From: an uncultured Lachnospiraceae bacterium | GTDB taxonomy: Bacteria; Bacillota; Clostridia; Lachnospirales; Lachnospiraceae | Direction: 5' to 3' | Length of the DNA: 30,744 bases | Assembly (NCBI GenBank): GCA_910585765.1 | Contig: CAJUES010000041.1 | Coordinates: 1-30,744, forward strand | Shown: piece by piece, positions 22,634 to 30,725 of the stretch | How the letters are laid out: the number at the start of each line of letters is the position of its first letter | How positions within the stretch are numbered: position 1 is the first letter of the stretch | The notes under the pieces: model-generated | Told to the model about the DNA's origin: nothing | Database searches by the model: none | Seen by the model: the letters and a program-made list of their open reading frames with translations, nothing else | Translations under genes and position numbers: made by a program

Positions 22634-22650
22634 AGGAAATGGAGCAGGTT

Positions 22651-23946
22651 ATGAAGACAAATTGTAAAAAGTGGAAATATCTGTTGTGCATTACAGCAGT
22701 TACGACCGCGTTTGCGTCTATTCCATTCAGCACGCAGGCGGCAGACACGCAGGTGCGTCTGATGGATCACACGGACAAAAAACAGGAAACCACATCAGAC
22801 AAGATGAATTCAGCAGAGGACAAAGGTCAGTCAACAGTGACGGCGGGGGCAGCAGATATCCTTGACGCGGCAGTCTTGAGTGCCGGGATCCCGGATGGCG
22901 CTGTGTCAGTGGCGGTGAACTCAGATGCTTCAGAGACAGTTGGTGAGAATCATGCAAGTATAGTGAATCATGCAGCTGATATTGTATCGGACAGTACGCA
23001 GACGCATGTCTCGACAAAAGGGGAGGCATTGTCTGCTTTTGCAAAAGGTATGATGGTGTTACAGCCCAAGATCGAGCCGGAGTCGACACTTGTGATGGCA
23101 AGGGTCAACGAGTATGTCAACATCAGGCTGGATGCGGATCAGGACTCAGAGAAAGTCGGCGTGCTCTACAAGGACTGCGGCGGCGATGTCCTGGAGAAAA
23201 ACGACGAATGGACAAAGATCAAATCCGGTGATGTCACCGGATGGATCAAGAATCAATATCTATATTTCGGAAAAGAGGCGGAGGAGCTCGCAAGGGATGT
23301 GGGTGTTCTCACAGCCTACTCGGAGACGGAGACGCTCAGAGTTCGCAAGGAGCCGAGTCTCGACGCCGGTATTGTCGGCCTTCTCGCAGACGGTCAGGCG
23401 GTGGAAGCGATCGCTGAGGAAGGCGACTGGGTGAGAGTCAGCTACGAGGGCGAGACGGGGTTTGTGTCGTCAGAGTATGTCAGGGTAGAGTTTGGCATCG
23501 ACACGGCGGAATCCATGGCGGCGATCCGGGAGAGAGAGGAAGCCGAGCGCGCAAGGGCAGCCGAGGCGCAGTCGAGAAAAGTGCAGCAGAAGGAGGCCGT
23601 GCTCGCGTCGGCGACAGAGCTGGAGATCCTCGCGGCGCTGATCCAGTGCGAGGCGGGAGGAGAGCCTTATGAGGGACAGGTGGCAGTCGGCGCTGTCGTC
23701 ATGAACAGGGTGCGCTGCGGTGGTTATCCCAATAATATTACAGATGTTATCTATGCGTCAGGTCAGTTTGTGCCCGCGTCAGGGGGACGTATGGAATCCC
23801 TGATCCTGAACAAGACGACCAAGGCGTCCTGCATACAGGCGGCACAGGAGGCGATCAACGGTGCCTGCAATGTCGGGGATGCACTGCATTTCCGCAGGAA
23901 CAACGGCAGGGACGGACTGGTGATCGGCAATCATGTATTCTGGTAA
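22651..23946 (+). CDS. Secreted SleB-like cell wall hydrolase with two SH3 domains
   Basis: The 431-aa product has a signal peptide (about 1-31, MKTNCKKWKYLLCITAVTTA... then STQAA), a low-complexity Ser/Thr/Ala linker (about 35-145), two bacterial SH3 domains (about 148-210 and 218-285), a charged helical segment (about 290-320) and a Hydrolase_2 (SleB-type) domain (about 323-431) with E334 in LIQCEAGGEPYEGQ and GAVVMNRV. SleB-type domains are lytic transglycosylase-like enzymes that cut spore cortex or cell wall glycan; SH3 domains bind wall peptides. With an SH3-rich secreted form, vegetative wall turnover is as likely as germination. ATG 22651 is preferred over 22639 for its GGAG spacing and signal peptide. 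Confidence 0.9.
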   Translation: MKTNCKKWKYLLCITAVTTAFASIPFSTQAADTQVRLMDHTDKKQETTSDKMNSAEDKGQSTVTAGAADILDAAVLSAGIPDGAVSVAVNSDASETVGENHASIVNHAADIVSDSTQTHVSTKGEALSAFAKGMMVLQPKIEPESTLVMARVNEYVNIRLDADQDSEKVGVLYKDCGGDVLEKNDEWTKIKSGDVTGWIKNQYLYFGKEAEELARDVGVLTAYSETETLRVRKEPSLDAGIVGLLADGQAVEAIAEEGDWVRVSYEGETGFVSSEYVRVEFGIDTAESMAAIREREEAERARAAEAQSRKVQQKEAVLASATELEILAALIQCEAGGEPYEGQVAVGAVVMNRVRCGGYPNNITDVIYASGQFVPASGGRMESLILNKTTKASCIQAAQEAINGACNVGDALHFRRNNGRDGLVIGNHVFW

Positions 23947-24007
23947 GAGAGCCGCATGGCAGCAGTGATCCGGTGTTTTGCCGGCGACTGAGAACAGTGA
24001 TATGATC

Positions 24008-24041
24008 AAAGCGCAGTTCACAAAAAGAACTGTGCTTTTTC
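24008..24041 (+). terminator. Intrinsic terminator of the cell wall hydrolase gene
   Basis: AAAGCGCAGTTC (24008-24019) pairs with GAACTGTGCTTT (24027-24038, one G-T pair) around ACAAAAA, then a T-run. It isolates the hydrolase from argF. Confidence 0.85.
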
Positions 24042-24051
24042 TTGCCCCTTT

Positions 24052-24079
24052 TTGATAAATGTAGTAAAATACATATATT
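24052..24079 (+). promoter_or_regulatory. Candidate argF promoter with palindromic operator in the spacer
   Basis: TTGATA (24052-24057) and TATATT (24074-24079) are 16 bp apart. The spacer is filled by ATGTA-GTAAAA-TACAT (24059-24074), a palindrome that resembles an ARG box in size and AT-rich centre. It lies about 55 bp before the argF start, where arginine repressor ArgR would be expected. The match to the consensus is partial. Confidence 0.45.
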
Positions 24080-24131
24080 GGCAGAGCCGACTTGTAACTG
24101 CGGCTCAACAGGTATGAGGAGGAGAGATAAA

Positions 24132-25121
24132 ATGGATTTAAAAGGACGCAGTTTCCTGACATTGAAAGATTACACGCCGGAGGAGATCGTGTATCTGGTC
24201 GATCTGGCGGCTGAGTATAAGGACAAGAAAAAGAAAGGGATCCTGCACGACACGCTCCGCGGGAAAAATATCGCCCTTATCTTCGAGAAGACGAGCACCC
24301 GCACCCGCTGTTCCTTCGAGACGGCGGCGCATGACCTTGGCATGGGGACAACGTATCTGGACCCGGCAGGTTCGCAGATCGGCAAGAAGGAGTCCATCGC
24401 GGACACGGCGCGCGTGCTCGGCAGGATATACGACGGGATCGAGTACCGCGGTTACGGGCAGGCGATCGTCGAGGAGCTTGCAAAGTATGCGGGTGTGCCC
24501 GTGTGGAACGGGCTTACCAACGAGTATCACCCGACGCAGATGCTCGCGGACCTGCTCACGATCAGGGAGCATTTCGGGTATCTGAAAGGCATCAGGCTCA
24601 CGTATATGGGCGACGCCCGCTACAACATGGGCAATTCGCTGATGATCGTGTGTGCAAAGCTGGGTATGCACTTCACGGCGTGCACGGCGAAGGAGTACTT
24701 TCCCGACGAGGCGCTTGTGGCGGAGTGCGAGACGTACGCGGCGGTATCGGGTGCCACGATCACGCTGACGGAGGATGTGGACGCGGGGACGAAGGGCGCC
24801 GATGTGATCTACACGGACGTCTGGGTATCCATGGGAGAGCCGGATTCGGTGTGGGCGGAGCGCATCGAGAAGCTTTCCCCGTACAAGGTGACAAGAGCAG
24901 TGATGGAAAATGCGGGCGCGCAGTCGGTGTTCCTTCACTGTCTGCCGGCTTTCCACGACCTCAAGACAAAGATCGGCAAGGAGCAGGGAGAGAAGTACGG
25001 TTTTACGGAGCTTGAGGTGACAGACGAGGTGTTCGAGTCGGAGCGGTCCCTCGTGTTTGACGAGGCGGAGAACCGCATGCATACGATCAAAGCCGTGATC
25101 GCTGCGACGCTCGGAGCGTGA
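24132..25121 (+). CDS. argF: Ornithine carbamoyltransferase
   Basis: The 329-aa enzyme makes citrulline from ornithine and carbamoyl phosphate. It shows the carbamoyl-phosphate loop STRTR (55-59) in FEKTSTRTRCSFE, the NGLTNEYHPTQMLADLLT motif, MGDARYNMGNSL, the ornithine-binding SMGEP loop and FLHCLPAFHD with H269-C270-L271-P272. The length matches the larger OTCases of the catabolic-like ArcB subgroup, which is also used for biosynthesis in Clostridia; no arcA or arcC is visible nearby. ATG 24132 follows GGAGGAGAG. A putative promoter with an operator-like palindrome lies upstream. birA starts 2 bp after the stop codon. Confidence 0.95.
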   Translation: MDLKGRSFLTLKDYTPEEIVYLVDLAAEYKDKKKKGILHDTLRGKNIALIFEKTSTRTRCSFETAAHDLGMGTTYLDPAGSQIGKKESIADTARVLGRIYDGIEYRGYGQAIVEELAKYAGVPVWNGLTNEYHPTQMLADLLTIREHFGYLKGIRLTYMGDARYNMGNSLMIVCAKLGMHFTACTAKEYFPDEALVAECETYAAVSGATITLTEDVDAGTKGADVIYTDVWVSMGEPDSVWAERIEKLSPYKVTRAVMENAGAQSVFLHCLPAFHDLKTKIGKEQGEKYGFTELEVTDEVFESERSLVFDEAENRMHTIKAVIAATLGA

Positions 25122-25123
25122 CT

Positions 25124-26116
25124 ATGAAGAGCGAAGAGATATTGAGGAAGCTCCGCGACGCCGGGGACTACGTGAGCGGGCAGGAGCTGTGTGAGCACTA
25201 CGGCGTGTCGCGCACGGCTGTGTGGAAGGTGATCAAACAGCTTGAGAAGGACGGCTACGTGATCGAGGCGCAGAATAACAAAGGGTACAGGCTCGTGGAG
25301 GACGAGGGCGCGGATGTGTTCACAAAGGTGGAGATCGAGAGCTGTCTGGACACCTCGTGGATCGGGAGAAAGCTGGTATTTCACAGGGAGACGGGCTCCA
25401 CCAATCTGGACGCGAAGGCGCTTGCGGAAAAAGGGGAAGCGGCAGGCGCGGTCGTTGTGGCGGATATGCAGACCGCAGGGCGCGGCAGGCGCGGCAGGGG
25501 CTGGGTGTCCCCGTCGGGGAAGGACATCTACATGTCGCTGATGCTCAGGCCGCAGTGCAGACCGGAGAAGGCGTCCGCGCTGACGCTGGTCATGGCAGTC
25601 TCCGTGCTCGAGGCAGTCCGCGAGGTGGTCACACAGACCTGCAGCATCAAATGGCCCAACGACATCGTGGTCAATAACAAAAAAGTGTGCGGCATCCTGA
25701 CGGAGATGAGCGCGGAACTCGACGGAATCCATTACGTTGTGATCGGAGCCGGCATCAATGTGAACCAGGAGCGGATGGCATGCGAGATACAGGACAAGGC
25801 GACATCGCTCTACATCGAGGGCGGAAAGAGGATAAAACGTGCGGAGCTGGCGGCGCGTGTGCTGCACTATTTCGAGATCAACTATGCCGTGTTCGAGAAG
25901 ACCTGGGACTTTTCAGGGCTGGCAGATCAATATAACCGCAGTCTGGTCAACCGCGACCGGGAAGTGCGCGTATTGGATCCCAAGGGGGCGTATGACGGCA
26001 TCGCCAGGGGCATCAACGAGAAAGGTGAGCTGATCGTCGAGCGAAAGAGCGACGGACAGACGGAGTACGTCTACGCGGGCGAAGTGTCCGTGCGCGGCAT
26101 GAACGGATATGTGTAA
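25124..26116 (+). CDS. birA: Bifunctional biotin operon repressor / biotin-protein ligase
   Basis: The 330-aa protein has an N-terminal winged helix (about 1-60, with SGQELCEHYGVSRTAVWKVI), a central ligase domain with ETGSTNLDAKAL, the ATP and biotin loop GRGRRGRGW, KWPNDIVVNNKKVCGILTEM and IGAGINVNQ, and a C-terminal SH3-like domain ending YAGEVSVRGMNGYV. It activates biotin as biotinyl-AMP and attaches it to carboxylases. The winged helix suggests it also represses biotin genes, though no biotin gene is in the window. ATG 25124 is preferred over a GTG at 25118 that overlaps the argF stop, because CGGAG lies at a good distance. Confidence 0.95.
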   Translation: MKSEEILRKLRDAGDYVSGQELCEHYGVSRTAVWKVIKQLEKDGYVIEAQNNKGYRLVEDEGADVFTKVEIESCLDTSWIGRKLVFHRETGSTNLDAKALAEKGEAAGAVVVADMQTAGRGRRGRGWVSPSGKDIYMSLMLRPQCRPEKASALTLVMAVSVLEAVREVVTQTCSIKWPNDIVVNNKKVCGILTEMSAELDGIHYVVIGAGINVNQERMACEIQDKATSLYIEGGKRIKRAELAARVLHYFEINYAVFEKTWDFSGLADQYNRSLVNRDREVRVLDPKGAYDGIARGINEKGELIVERKSDGQTEYVYAGEVSVRGMNGYV

Positions 26117-26168
26117 ACGGGAGTCCGCGTGTCATGGGAACCGGCGGCGGACTCCCGCGGAGGAGAGT

Positions 26169-26525
26169 ATGGAAGAAAACAGTGGACGCATAGTCCTGTG
26201 CGGGGCAAATGCCTATGAGCAGAAATATTATTTTAATGAAAAATTTAGCAGGATCCCTGAATCCATCAAAGAAGAACTGCATATCATATGTGTGCTGTTC
26301 ACGGAGGAAGCCGGCGGCGTGTTCACGATCGTGTTTGAGGAGGACGGGAGCGTGAGCCTCGAGACGGACGCTTACGAGGAGGACATTCTGTATGACGAGA
26401 TCAGCAGCGGGCTACTGGTCAGGGAGATCCGGATGCAGCGCCAGGAGCTTTTGGAGTCGCTGAGCCTGTACTACAGGGTGTTCGTGCTCCGGGAAGCTGT
26501 TGATCCGCTGATCGGGGAGCAATAG
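26169..26525 (+). CDS. DUF6145 family protein
   Basis: This small 118-aa soluble protein begins MEENSGRIVLCGANAYEQKY and contains IPESIKEELHIICVLFTEEA, a GGVFTIVFEEDGSVSLETDA strand pair and a C-terminal helix with RQELLESLSLYYRVFVL. I recognise it as the DUF6145 type, found in Lachnospiraceae next to birA and coaX, and without known function. The start ATG 26169 follows GGAGGAGAG. It lies between birA and coaX with gaps of 52 and 71 bp, suggesting co-transcription with cofactor genes. No catalytic or binding motif is apparent. Confidence 0.75.
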   Translation: MEENSGRIVLCGANAYEQKYYFNEKFSRIPESIKEELHIICVLFTEEAGGVFTIVFEEDGSVSLETDAYEEDILYDEISSGLLVREIRMQRQELLESLSLYYRVFVLREAVDPLIGEQ

Positions 26526-26596
26526 GGAGCAATAAAAGTGACGAACCGATGCCAGGGCGCTTTCTGGCAGCCTGATTTTGAATGGGAGATAGGAAT

Positions 26597-27367
26597 ATGA
26601 TTTTAGTAGTCGATGTGGGAAATACCAATATCACATTTGGGATATATGACAGAAAAAATTTAGTCACGACATTCCGGCTGATGGCAAAGACACAGCGGAC
26701 CTCGGATGAGTACGGCGTGCTGATCACGGAGCTCCTGTCCAAGAACCATGTCAACACCAGGGAGATCGAGGGGGCGATCATCGCAAGTGTCGTGCCGAAC
26801 GTGATGCACTCGCTCACAGGCGGCATCAGGCGGTACGTGATCGAGCGGCTCATGATCGTGGGGGTCGGCATCAGGACCGGGATCAGGATCGTGACAGAAA
26901 ATCCGAAAGAAATCGGTCCGGACCGCATTGTGGACGCAGTTGCCGCATATGAATTATACGGGGGACCGGTGCTCGTCCTGGATTTTGGCACAGCGACAAC
27001 CTACGATCTTGTGGACGGGAAAGGATGTTTCTGTGCGGGCATCACGGCGCCTGGCATCCGGATCTCGGCGAAGGCGCTCTGGGAGGACGCGGCAAAGCTC
27101 CCCGAGATCGAGATCAAAAAGCCCGCCTCCATTCTGGCGCAGGAGACGATCTCGAGCATGCAGGCGGGGCTCGTGTACGGTCAGATCGGGCAGACGGAGT
27201 ACATCGTAAACCGCGTGAAAAAGGAGACGGGTTACGATGATCTCAAGGTGGTAGCGACGGGAGGGCTCGGGCGCATCATCGCCGAGGAGACGGACGTGAT
27301 ACAGGAATACAACAGTGCACTGACGCTGGAGGGACTCAGGATCATCTATGAAAAGAACAACAGATAA
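26597..27367 (+). CDS. coaX: Type III pantothenate kinase
   Basis: The 256-aa enzyme phosphorylates pantothenate, the first step of coenzyme A synthesis. It belongs to the ASKHA fold: N-terminal VVDVGNTNITFGIYD binds phosphate, GPDRIVDAVAAYELYG and VLDFGTATTYDLVD carry the catalytic aspartates, and GITAPGIRISAKALWEDAAKLP is a CoaX motif. Type III kinases need a monovalent cation and are not inhibited by CoA. ATG 26597 starts at the conserved strand and follows GGGAGATAGG; an ATG at 26582 is less suitable. The 3' end overlaps dusB by 20 bp. Confidence 0.96.
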   Translation: MILVVDVGNTNITFGIYDRKNLVTTFRLMAKTQRTSDEYGVLITELLSKNHVNTREIEGAIIASVVPNVMHSLTGGIRRYVIERLMIVGVGIRTGIRIVTENPKEIGPDRIVDAVAAYELYGGPVLVLDFGTATTYDLVDGKGCFCAGITAPGIRISAKALWEDAAKLPEIEIKKPASILAQETISSMQAGLVYGQIGQTEYIVNRVKKETGYDDLKVVATGGLGRIIAEETDVIQEYNSALTLEGLRIIYEKNNR

Positions 27368-28367
27368 TACGGCTGGCAGACAGCTCAGGATCGGGGATGT
27401 CGTCCTGGACAATAACGTTATGCTCGCACCGATGGCAGGGGTTACAGACCTGCCATTTCGACTGATCTGCAGGGAGCAGGGGGCAGGGCTTCTGTGCATG
27501 GAGATGATCAGCGCCAAGGCGGTGCATTTCAACAACAAAAATACGGAGGCGCTGATGGAGATCCACCCGGAGGAGACGCCGGTGTCGCTGCAGCTCTTTG
27601 GCTCGGAGCCGGATATCATGGCAGAGACGGCAGCGCGCATCGAGGAGCGCCCGTTTGCCATACTGGATATCAATATGGGCTGCCCGGTGCCCAAGGTGGT
27701 CAACAACCGTGAGGGAAGTGCGCTGATGCGGGATCCCGGACTTGCGGGGGAGATCATCTATGCAGTTTCCCGCGCAGTCAGGAAGCCCGTGACCGTAAAG
27801 ATCAGGAAAGGATTTGACGACAATTGCGTCAATGCCGTGGAGATCGCCAGGATCGCCGAGGCGAACGGCGCGGCGGCAGTCGCGGTGCACGGACGGACGA
27901 GGGAGCAGTACTATTCCGGAAAGGCGGACTGGGATATCATACGGCAGGTGAAGCAGGCGGTGCGCATTCCGGTCATCGGAAACGGCGACGTGACCGACGC
28001 GCTGTCGGCTGCAAGACTTCTCGAACAGACAGGATGCGACGGCATCATGGTGGGCAGGGCAAGCCGCGGCAACCCGTGGATATTCCGCGAGATCAACAGT
28101 TATCTCGACACAGGCGTCATACCGAAACGCCCGACCGGTGAGGAGGTCTGTGACACGATCCTGAGACACGCCGGTCTGCTGCGCGCCTGCAAAGGGGAGT
28201 ACGTCGCAGTGCGCGAGATGCGAAAGCATGTGGCATGGTACACGGCAGGCTACCCGCACTCGGCAAAGCTGCGCAGGATGGTGAACGAGATGGAGACATT
28301 TGACGAGCTTGTCAGAAGCGTTCAGAAAATATTTCTGGAAAACGGGGTGTCTGATGGGGAGATGTAA
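27348..28367 (+). CDS. dusB: tRNA-dihydrouridine synthase
   Basis: The 339-aa flavoprotein reduces uridine to dihydrouridine in tRNA D-loops. It forms an FMN-binding TIM barrel with MLAPMAGVTDLPFR, the catalytic C112 in INMGCPVPKVVNN, VAVHGRTREQYYSGKADW, VIGNGDVTD and GIMVGRASRGNPWIFREI, and a C-terminal helical domain. These signatures fit the DusB subgroup. The start ATG at 27348 lies inside coaX, with GGACTCAGGA as a weak ribosome binding site, so translation is probably coupled to coaX. Confidence 0.95.
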   Translation: MKRTTDNTAGRQLRIGDVVLDNNVMLAPMAGVTDLPFRLICREQGAGLLCMEMISAKAVHFNNKNTEALMEIHPEETPVSLQLFGSEPDIMAETAARIEERPFAILDINMGCPVPKVVNNREGSALMRDPGLAGEIIYAVSRAVRKPVTVKIRKGFDDNCVNAVEIARIAEANGAAAVAVHGRTREQYYSGKADWDIIRQVKQAVRIPVIGNGDVTDALSAARLLEQTGCDGIMVGRASRGNPWIFREINSYLDTGVIPKRPTGEEVCDTILRHAGLLRACKGEYVAVREMRKHVAWYTAGYPHSAKLRRMVNEMETFDELVRSVQKIFLENGVSDGEM

Positions 28368-28439
28368 TAACCGGATCAGGACAGCCAGAGGACTTTGAAA
28401 ATCTGGAAATCGGCGGTTTTGAGGTTTTGCCGGGCAGGG

Positions 28440-28489
28440 TTGAGATTCGTTCTCAATATCTTGACATGACAGTTAAAAAACGCTATAAT
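28440..28489 (+). promoter_or_regulatory. Consensus sigma-A promoter of greA with adjacent palindrome
   Basis: TTGACA (28461-28466), 17 bp, TATAAT (28484-28489): a perfect consensus promoter. Four bases upstream of the -35 box is TTGAGA-TTCGT-TCTCAA (28440-28456), a perfect 6-bp inverted repeat whose layout (TGAGATT-C-GTTCTCA) resembles a 7-1-7 Fur-family box. The palindrome's regulatory role is inferred. Confidence 0.85.
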
Positions 28490-28531
28490 GGGCTGAATGT
28501 AAAGGAAATATCAGGATGATCTGAGCGCCGT

Positions 28532-28568
28532 CACCCGTCGGCTTCTGCTGACAATCTTTCTCCGGGTG
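28532..28568 (+). promoter_or_regulatory. Structured leader of greA
   Basis: CACCCG (28532-28537) pairs with CGGGTG (28563-28568), enclosing GTCGGC-TTCT-GCTGAC (28537-28552). There is no T-run, so it is not a simple terminator. It lies within the predicted greA transcript 41 bp before the start codon and may stabilise or regulate it. Confidence 0.4.
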
Positions 28569-28609
28569 CGTGCGCATAAATAATAGCAGGAGTGAAAGGG
28601 AGTAATCAC

Positions 28610-29098
28610 ATGGAAGCAAAGAAGAATTTATTAACACGCGAGGGTCTGAAAAAATATGAGGATGAGCTGCATGAACTCAAGGTCGTCAAACGAAAAGAGG
28701 TAGCGCAGAAGATCAAGGAAGCAAGGGAGCAGGGTGACCTCTCGGAGAACGCAGAGTACGATGCGGCGAAGGACGAGCAGCGCGACATCGAGGCGCGCAT
28801 CGAGGAGCTCGAGAAGATCCTGAAAAATGTGGAAGTCGGCGATATGGACGAGGACGGAAACGATCTCGACAGGGTGAGTTTCGGGCTTGCAGTCAAAGTG
28901 AAGGACAATGAGTTTGACGACGAGATGGAGTTCAAGATCGTGGGCGCGACAGAGGCAAACAGTCTGAAAGGAAAGATCTCCAACGAGTCGCCGCTCGGAA
29001 AGGCGCTGATCGGCGCCCAGAGGGGTGATGTGGTCACGGTGGAGGCGCCGGCGGGTGTCATCGAGTACACGATACTGGATATTTACAAGCCGGAGTAG
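28610..29098 (+). CDS. greA: Transcription elongation factor GreA
   Basis: The 162-aa protein binds the RNA polymerase secondary channel and stimulates cleavage of backtracked RNA. The N-terminal coiled coil (about 8-78) carries the conserved tip GDLSENAEYDAAKDEQ with the acidic residues that hold the catalytic magnesium. The C-terminal FKBP-like domain has FKIVGATEANSLKGKISNES and SPLGKALIGAQRGDVVTVEA. The length is typical. ATG 28610 follows AAAGGGAG; an in-frame GTG at 28592 would add six residues. It has a very strong promoter and precedes lysS by 100 bp, as in many Lachnospiraceae. Confidence 0.97.
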   Translation: MEAKKNLLTREGLKKYEDELHELKVVKRKEVAQKIKEAREQGDLSENAEYDAAKDEQRDIEARIEELEKILKNVEVGDMDEDGNDLDRVSFGLAVKVKDNEFDDEMEFKIVGATEANSLKGKISNESPLGKALIGAQRGDVVTVEAPAGVIEYTILDIYKPE

Positions 29099-29198
29099 GG
29101 CATGAAGAGATGGCGCCAGAGGGCATCGACGGGGAACTTCCAGGGGATTGTTAAGAAATGCCATGCGGTGTCAATAGATGAGGAGAGGAGAAATATCT

Positions 29199-30725
29199 GT
29201 GTCACAGGAGAATAATAGTCAGAACAACCAAAAGAATCAGAACAGTCAGCAGCAGGATGTCAACCAGCTTCTAAAGGTGCGCAGGGAAAAGCTTGCCGCA
29301 CTGCAGGAAGCGGGAAAGGATCCCTTTCAGATCACCAAATATGACGTAACGCATCACAGCCAGGACGTGAAGGACAACTTTGACGCGCTGGAGGGAAAGA
29401 GCGTGACGATCGCGGGCCGCATGATGTTCAAGCGCCTCATGGGAAAGGCGTCATTCTGCAACATACAGGATCTCAAGGGGAGCATCCAGTGCTATGTCGC
29501 AAGGGACAGCATCGGGGAGGATGCCTATGCTGATTTTAAGAAGTATGATGTCGGTGATATCCTCGGCATCAGCGGCGAGGTGTTCAGGACAAAGACAGGC
29601 GAGATGTCCATTCACGCTGCGTCGGTGACGCTTTTATCAAAGAGCCTGCAGATCCTGCCGGAAAAATTCCACGGTCTGACGGACACCGACACGCGCTACC
29701 GCCAGCGCTATGTGGATCTGATCATGAACGCGGAGGTGAAGGATACTTTCGTGAAGCGCTCCAAAGTGCTCTCGAGTATCCGCCGCTATCTCGATGATCA
29801 GGGCTTTATGGAGGTGGAGACGCCGATGCTCGTGTCAAACGCAGGCGGCGCGGCGGCGCGGCCGTTCGAGACGCATTTCAATGCGCTTGACGAGGACTTA
29901 AAACTCCGCATCTCACTGGAGCTGTACTTAAAGAGACTGATCGTGGGCGGCATGGAGCGCGTCTACGAGATCGGGCGCGTGTTCCGCAACGAGGGGCTTG
30001 ACACGAGGCACAATCCCGAGTTTACACTGATGGAGCTGTATCAGGCATACACAGATTACCACGGCATGATGGATCTGACAGAGAATCTTTACCGCTATGT
30101 GGCAAAGGAAGTCACGGGATCGGAGATCCTCACATACGGCGAGCATCGGATGGATCTGTCAAAGCCGTTTGAGCGCATCACGATGGTGGATGCCGTTCAG
30201 AAGTATTCCGGCGTTGATTTTAATGAGATTCATACCCTGGAGGAAGCAAGGGCGATCGCCAGGGAAAAGCATGTGGAGTTTGAGGAGCGTCACAGGAAGG
30301 GCGATATCCTGAACTTATTCTTCGAGGAGTTTGTGGAGGAGCATCTGATCCAGCCGACATTCGTCATGGATCACCCGATCGAGATTTCTCCGCTCACTAA
30401 GAAAAAGCCGGACAATCCAGAGTACGTGGAGCGTTTCGAGTTCTTCATGAACGGCTGGGAGATGGCAAACGCCTACTCCGAGCTCAACGACCCGATCGAC
30501 CAGCGCGCGCGCTTCGCGGCGCAGGAGGAGCTGCTGGCAGCGGGCGACGACGAGGCAAACCACACGGACGAGGACTTCCTGAACGCGTTGAGCATCGGTA
30601 TGCCGCCGACGGGGGGCATCGGGTTTGGCATTGACCGCATGGTCATGATGATGACGAACTCTCCTTCGATCAGGGACGTGCTCGCGTTTCCGACAATGAA
30701 AACGCTTGGCGGAAAAGACCAGTAA
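29199..30725 (+). CDS. lysS: Lysyl-tRNA synthetase (class II)
   Basis: The 508-aa enzyme charges tRNA-Lys with lysine. An N-terminal OB fold (about 65-165) with VTIAGRMMFKRLMGKASFC binds the anticodon. The class II catalytic core has motif 1 around RYRQRYVDLIMN, motif 2 FRNEGLDTRHNPEFTLMEL and motif 3 GIGFGIDRMVMMMTNS. GTG 29199 is chosen because AGGAGAGGAG precedes it by about 8 bp; an in-frame ATG at 29178 overlaps that site. The first ~20 residues are rich in Gln and Asn (SQENNSQNNQKNQNSQQQD) and precede the conserved part. The stop codon lies 19 bp from the window end, so the gene is complete. Confidence 0.97.
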   Translation: MSQENNSQNNQKNQNSQQQDVNQLLKVRREKLAALQEAGKDPFQITKYDVTHHSQDVKDNFDALEGKSVTIAGRMMFKRLMGKASFCNIQDLKGSIQCYVARDSIGEDAYADFKKYDVGDILGISGEVFRTKTGEMSIHAASVTLLSKSLQILPEKFHGLTDTDTRYRQRYVDLIMNAEVKDTFVKRSKVLSSIRRYLDDQGFMEVETPMLVSNAGGAAARPFETHFNALDEDLKLRISLELYLKRLIVGGMERVYEIGRVFRNEGLDTRHNPEFTLMELYQAYTDYHGMMDLTENLYRYVAKEVTGSEILTYGEHRMDLSKPFERITMVDAVQKYSGVDFNEIHTLEEARAIAREKHVEFEERHRKGDILNLFFEEFVEEHLIQPTFVMDHPIEISPLTKKKPDNPEYVERFEFFMNGWEMANAYSELNDPIDQRARFAAQEELLAAGDDEANHTDEDFLNALSIGMPPTGGIGFGIDRMVMMMTNSPSIRDVLAFPTMKTLGGKDQ

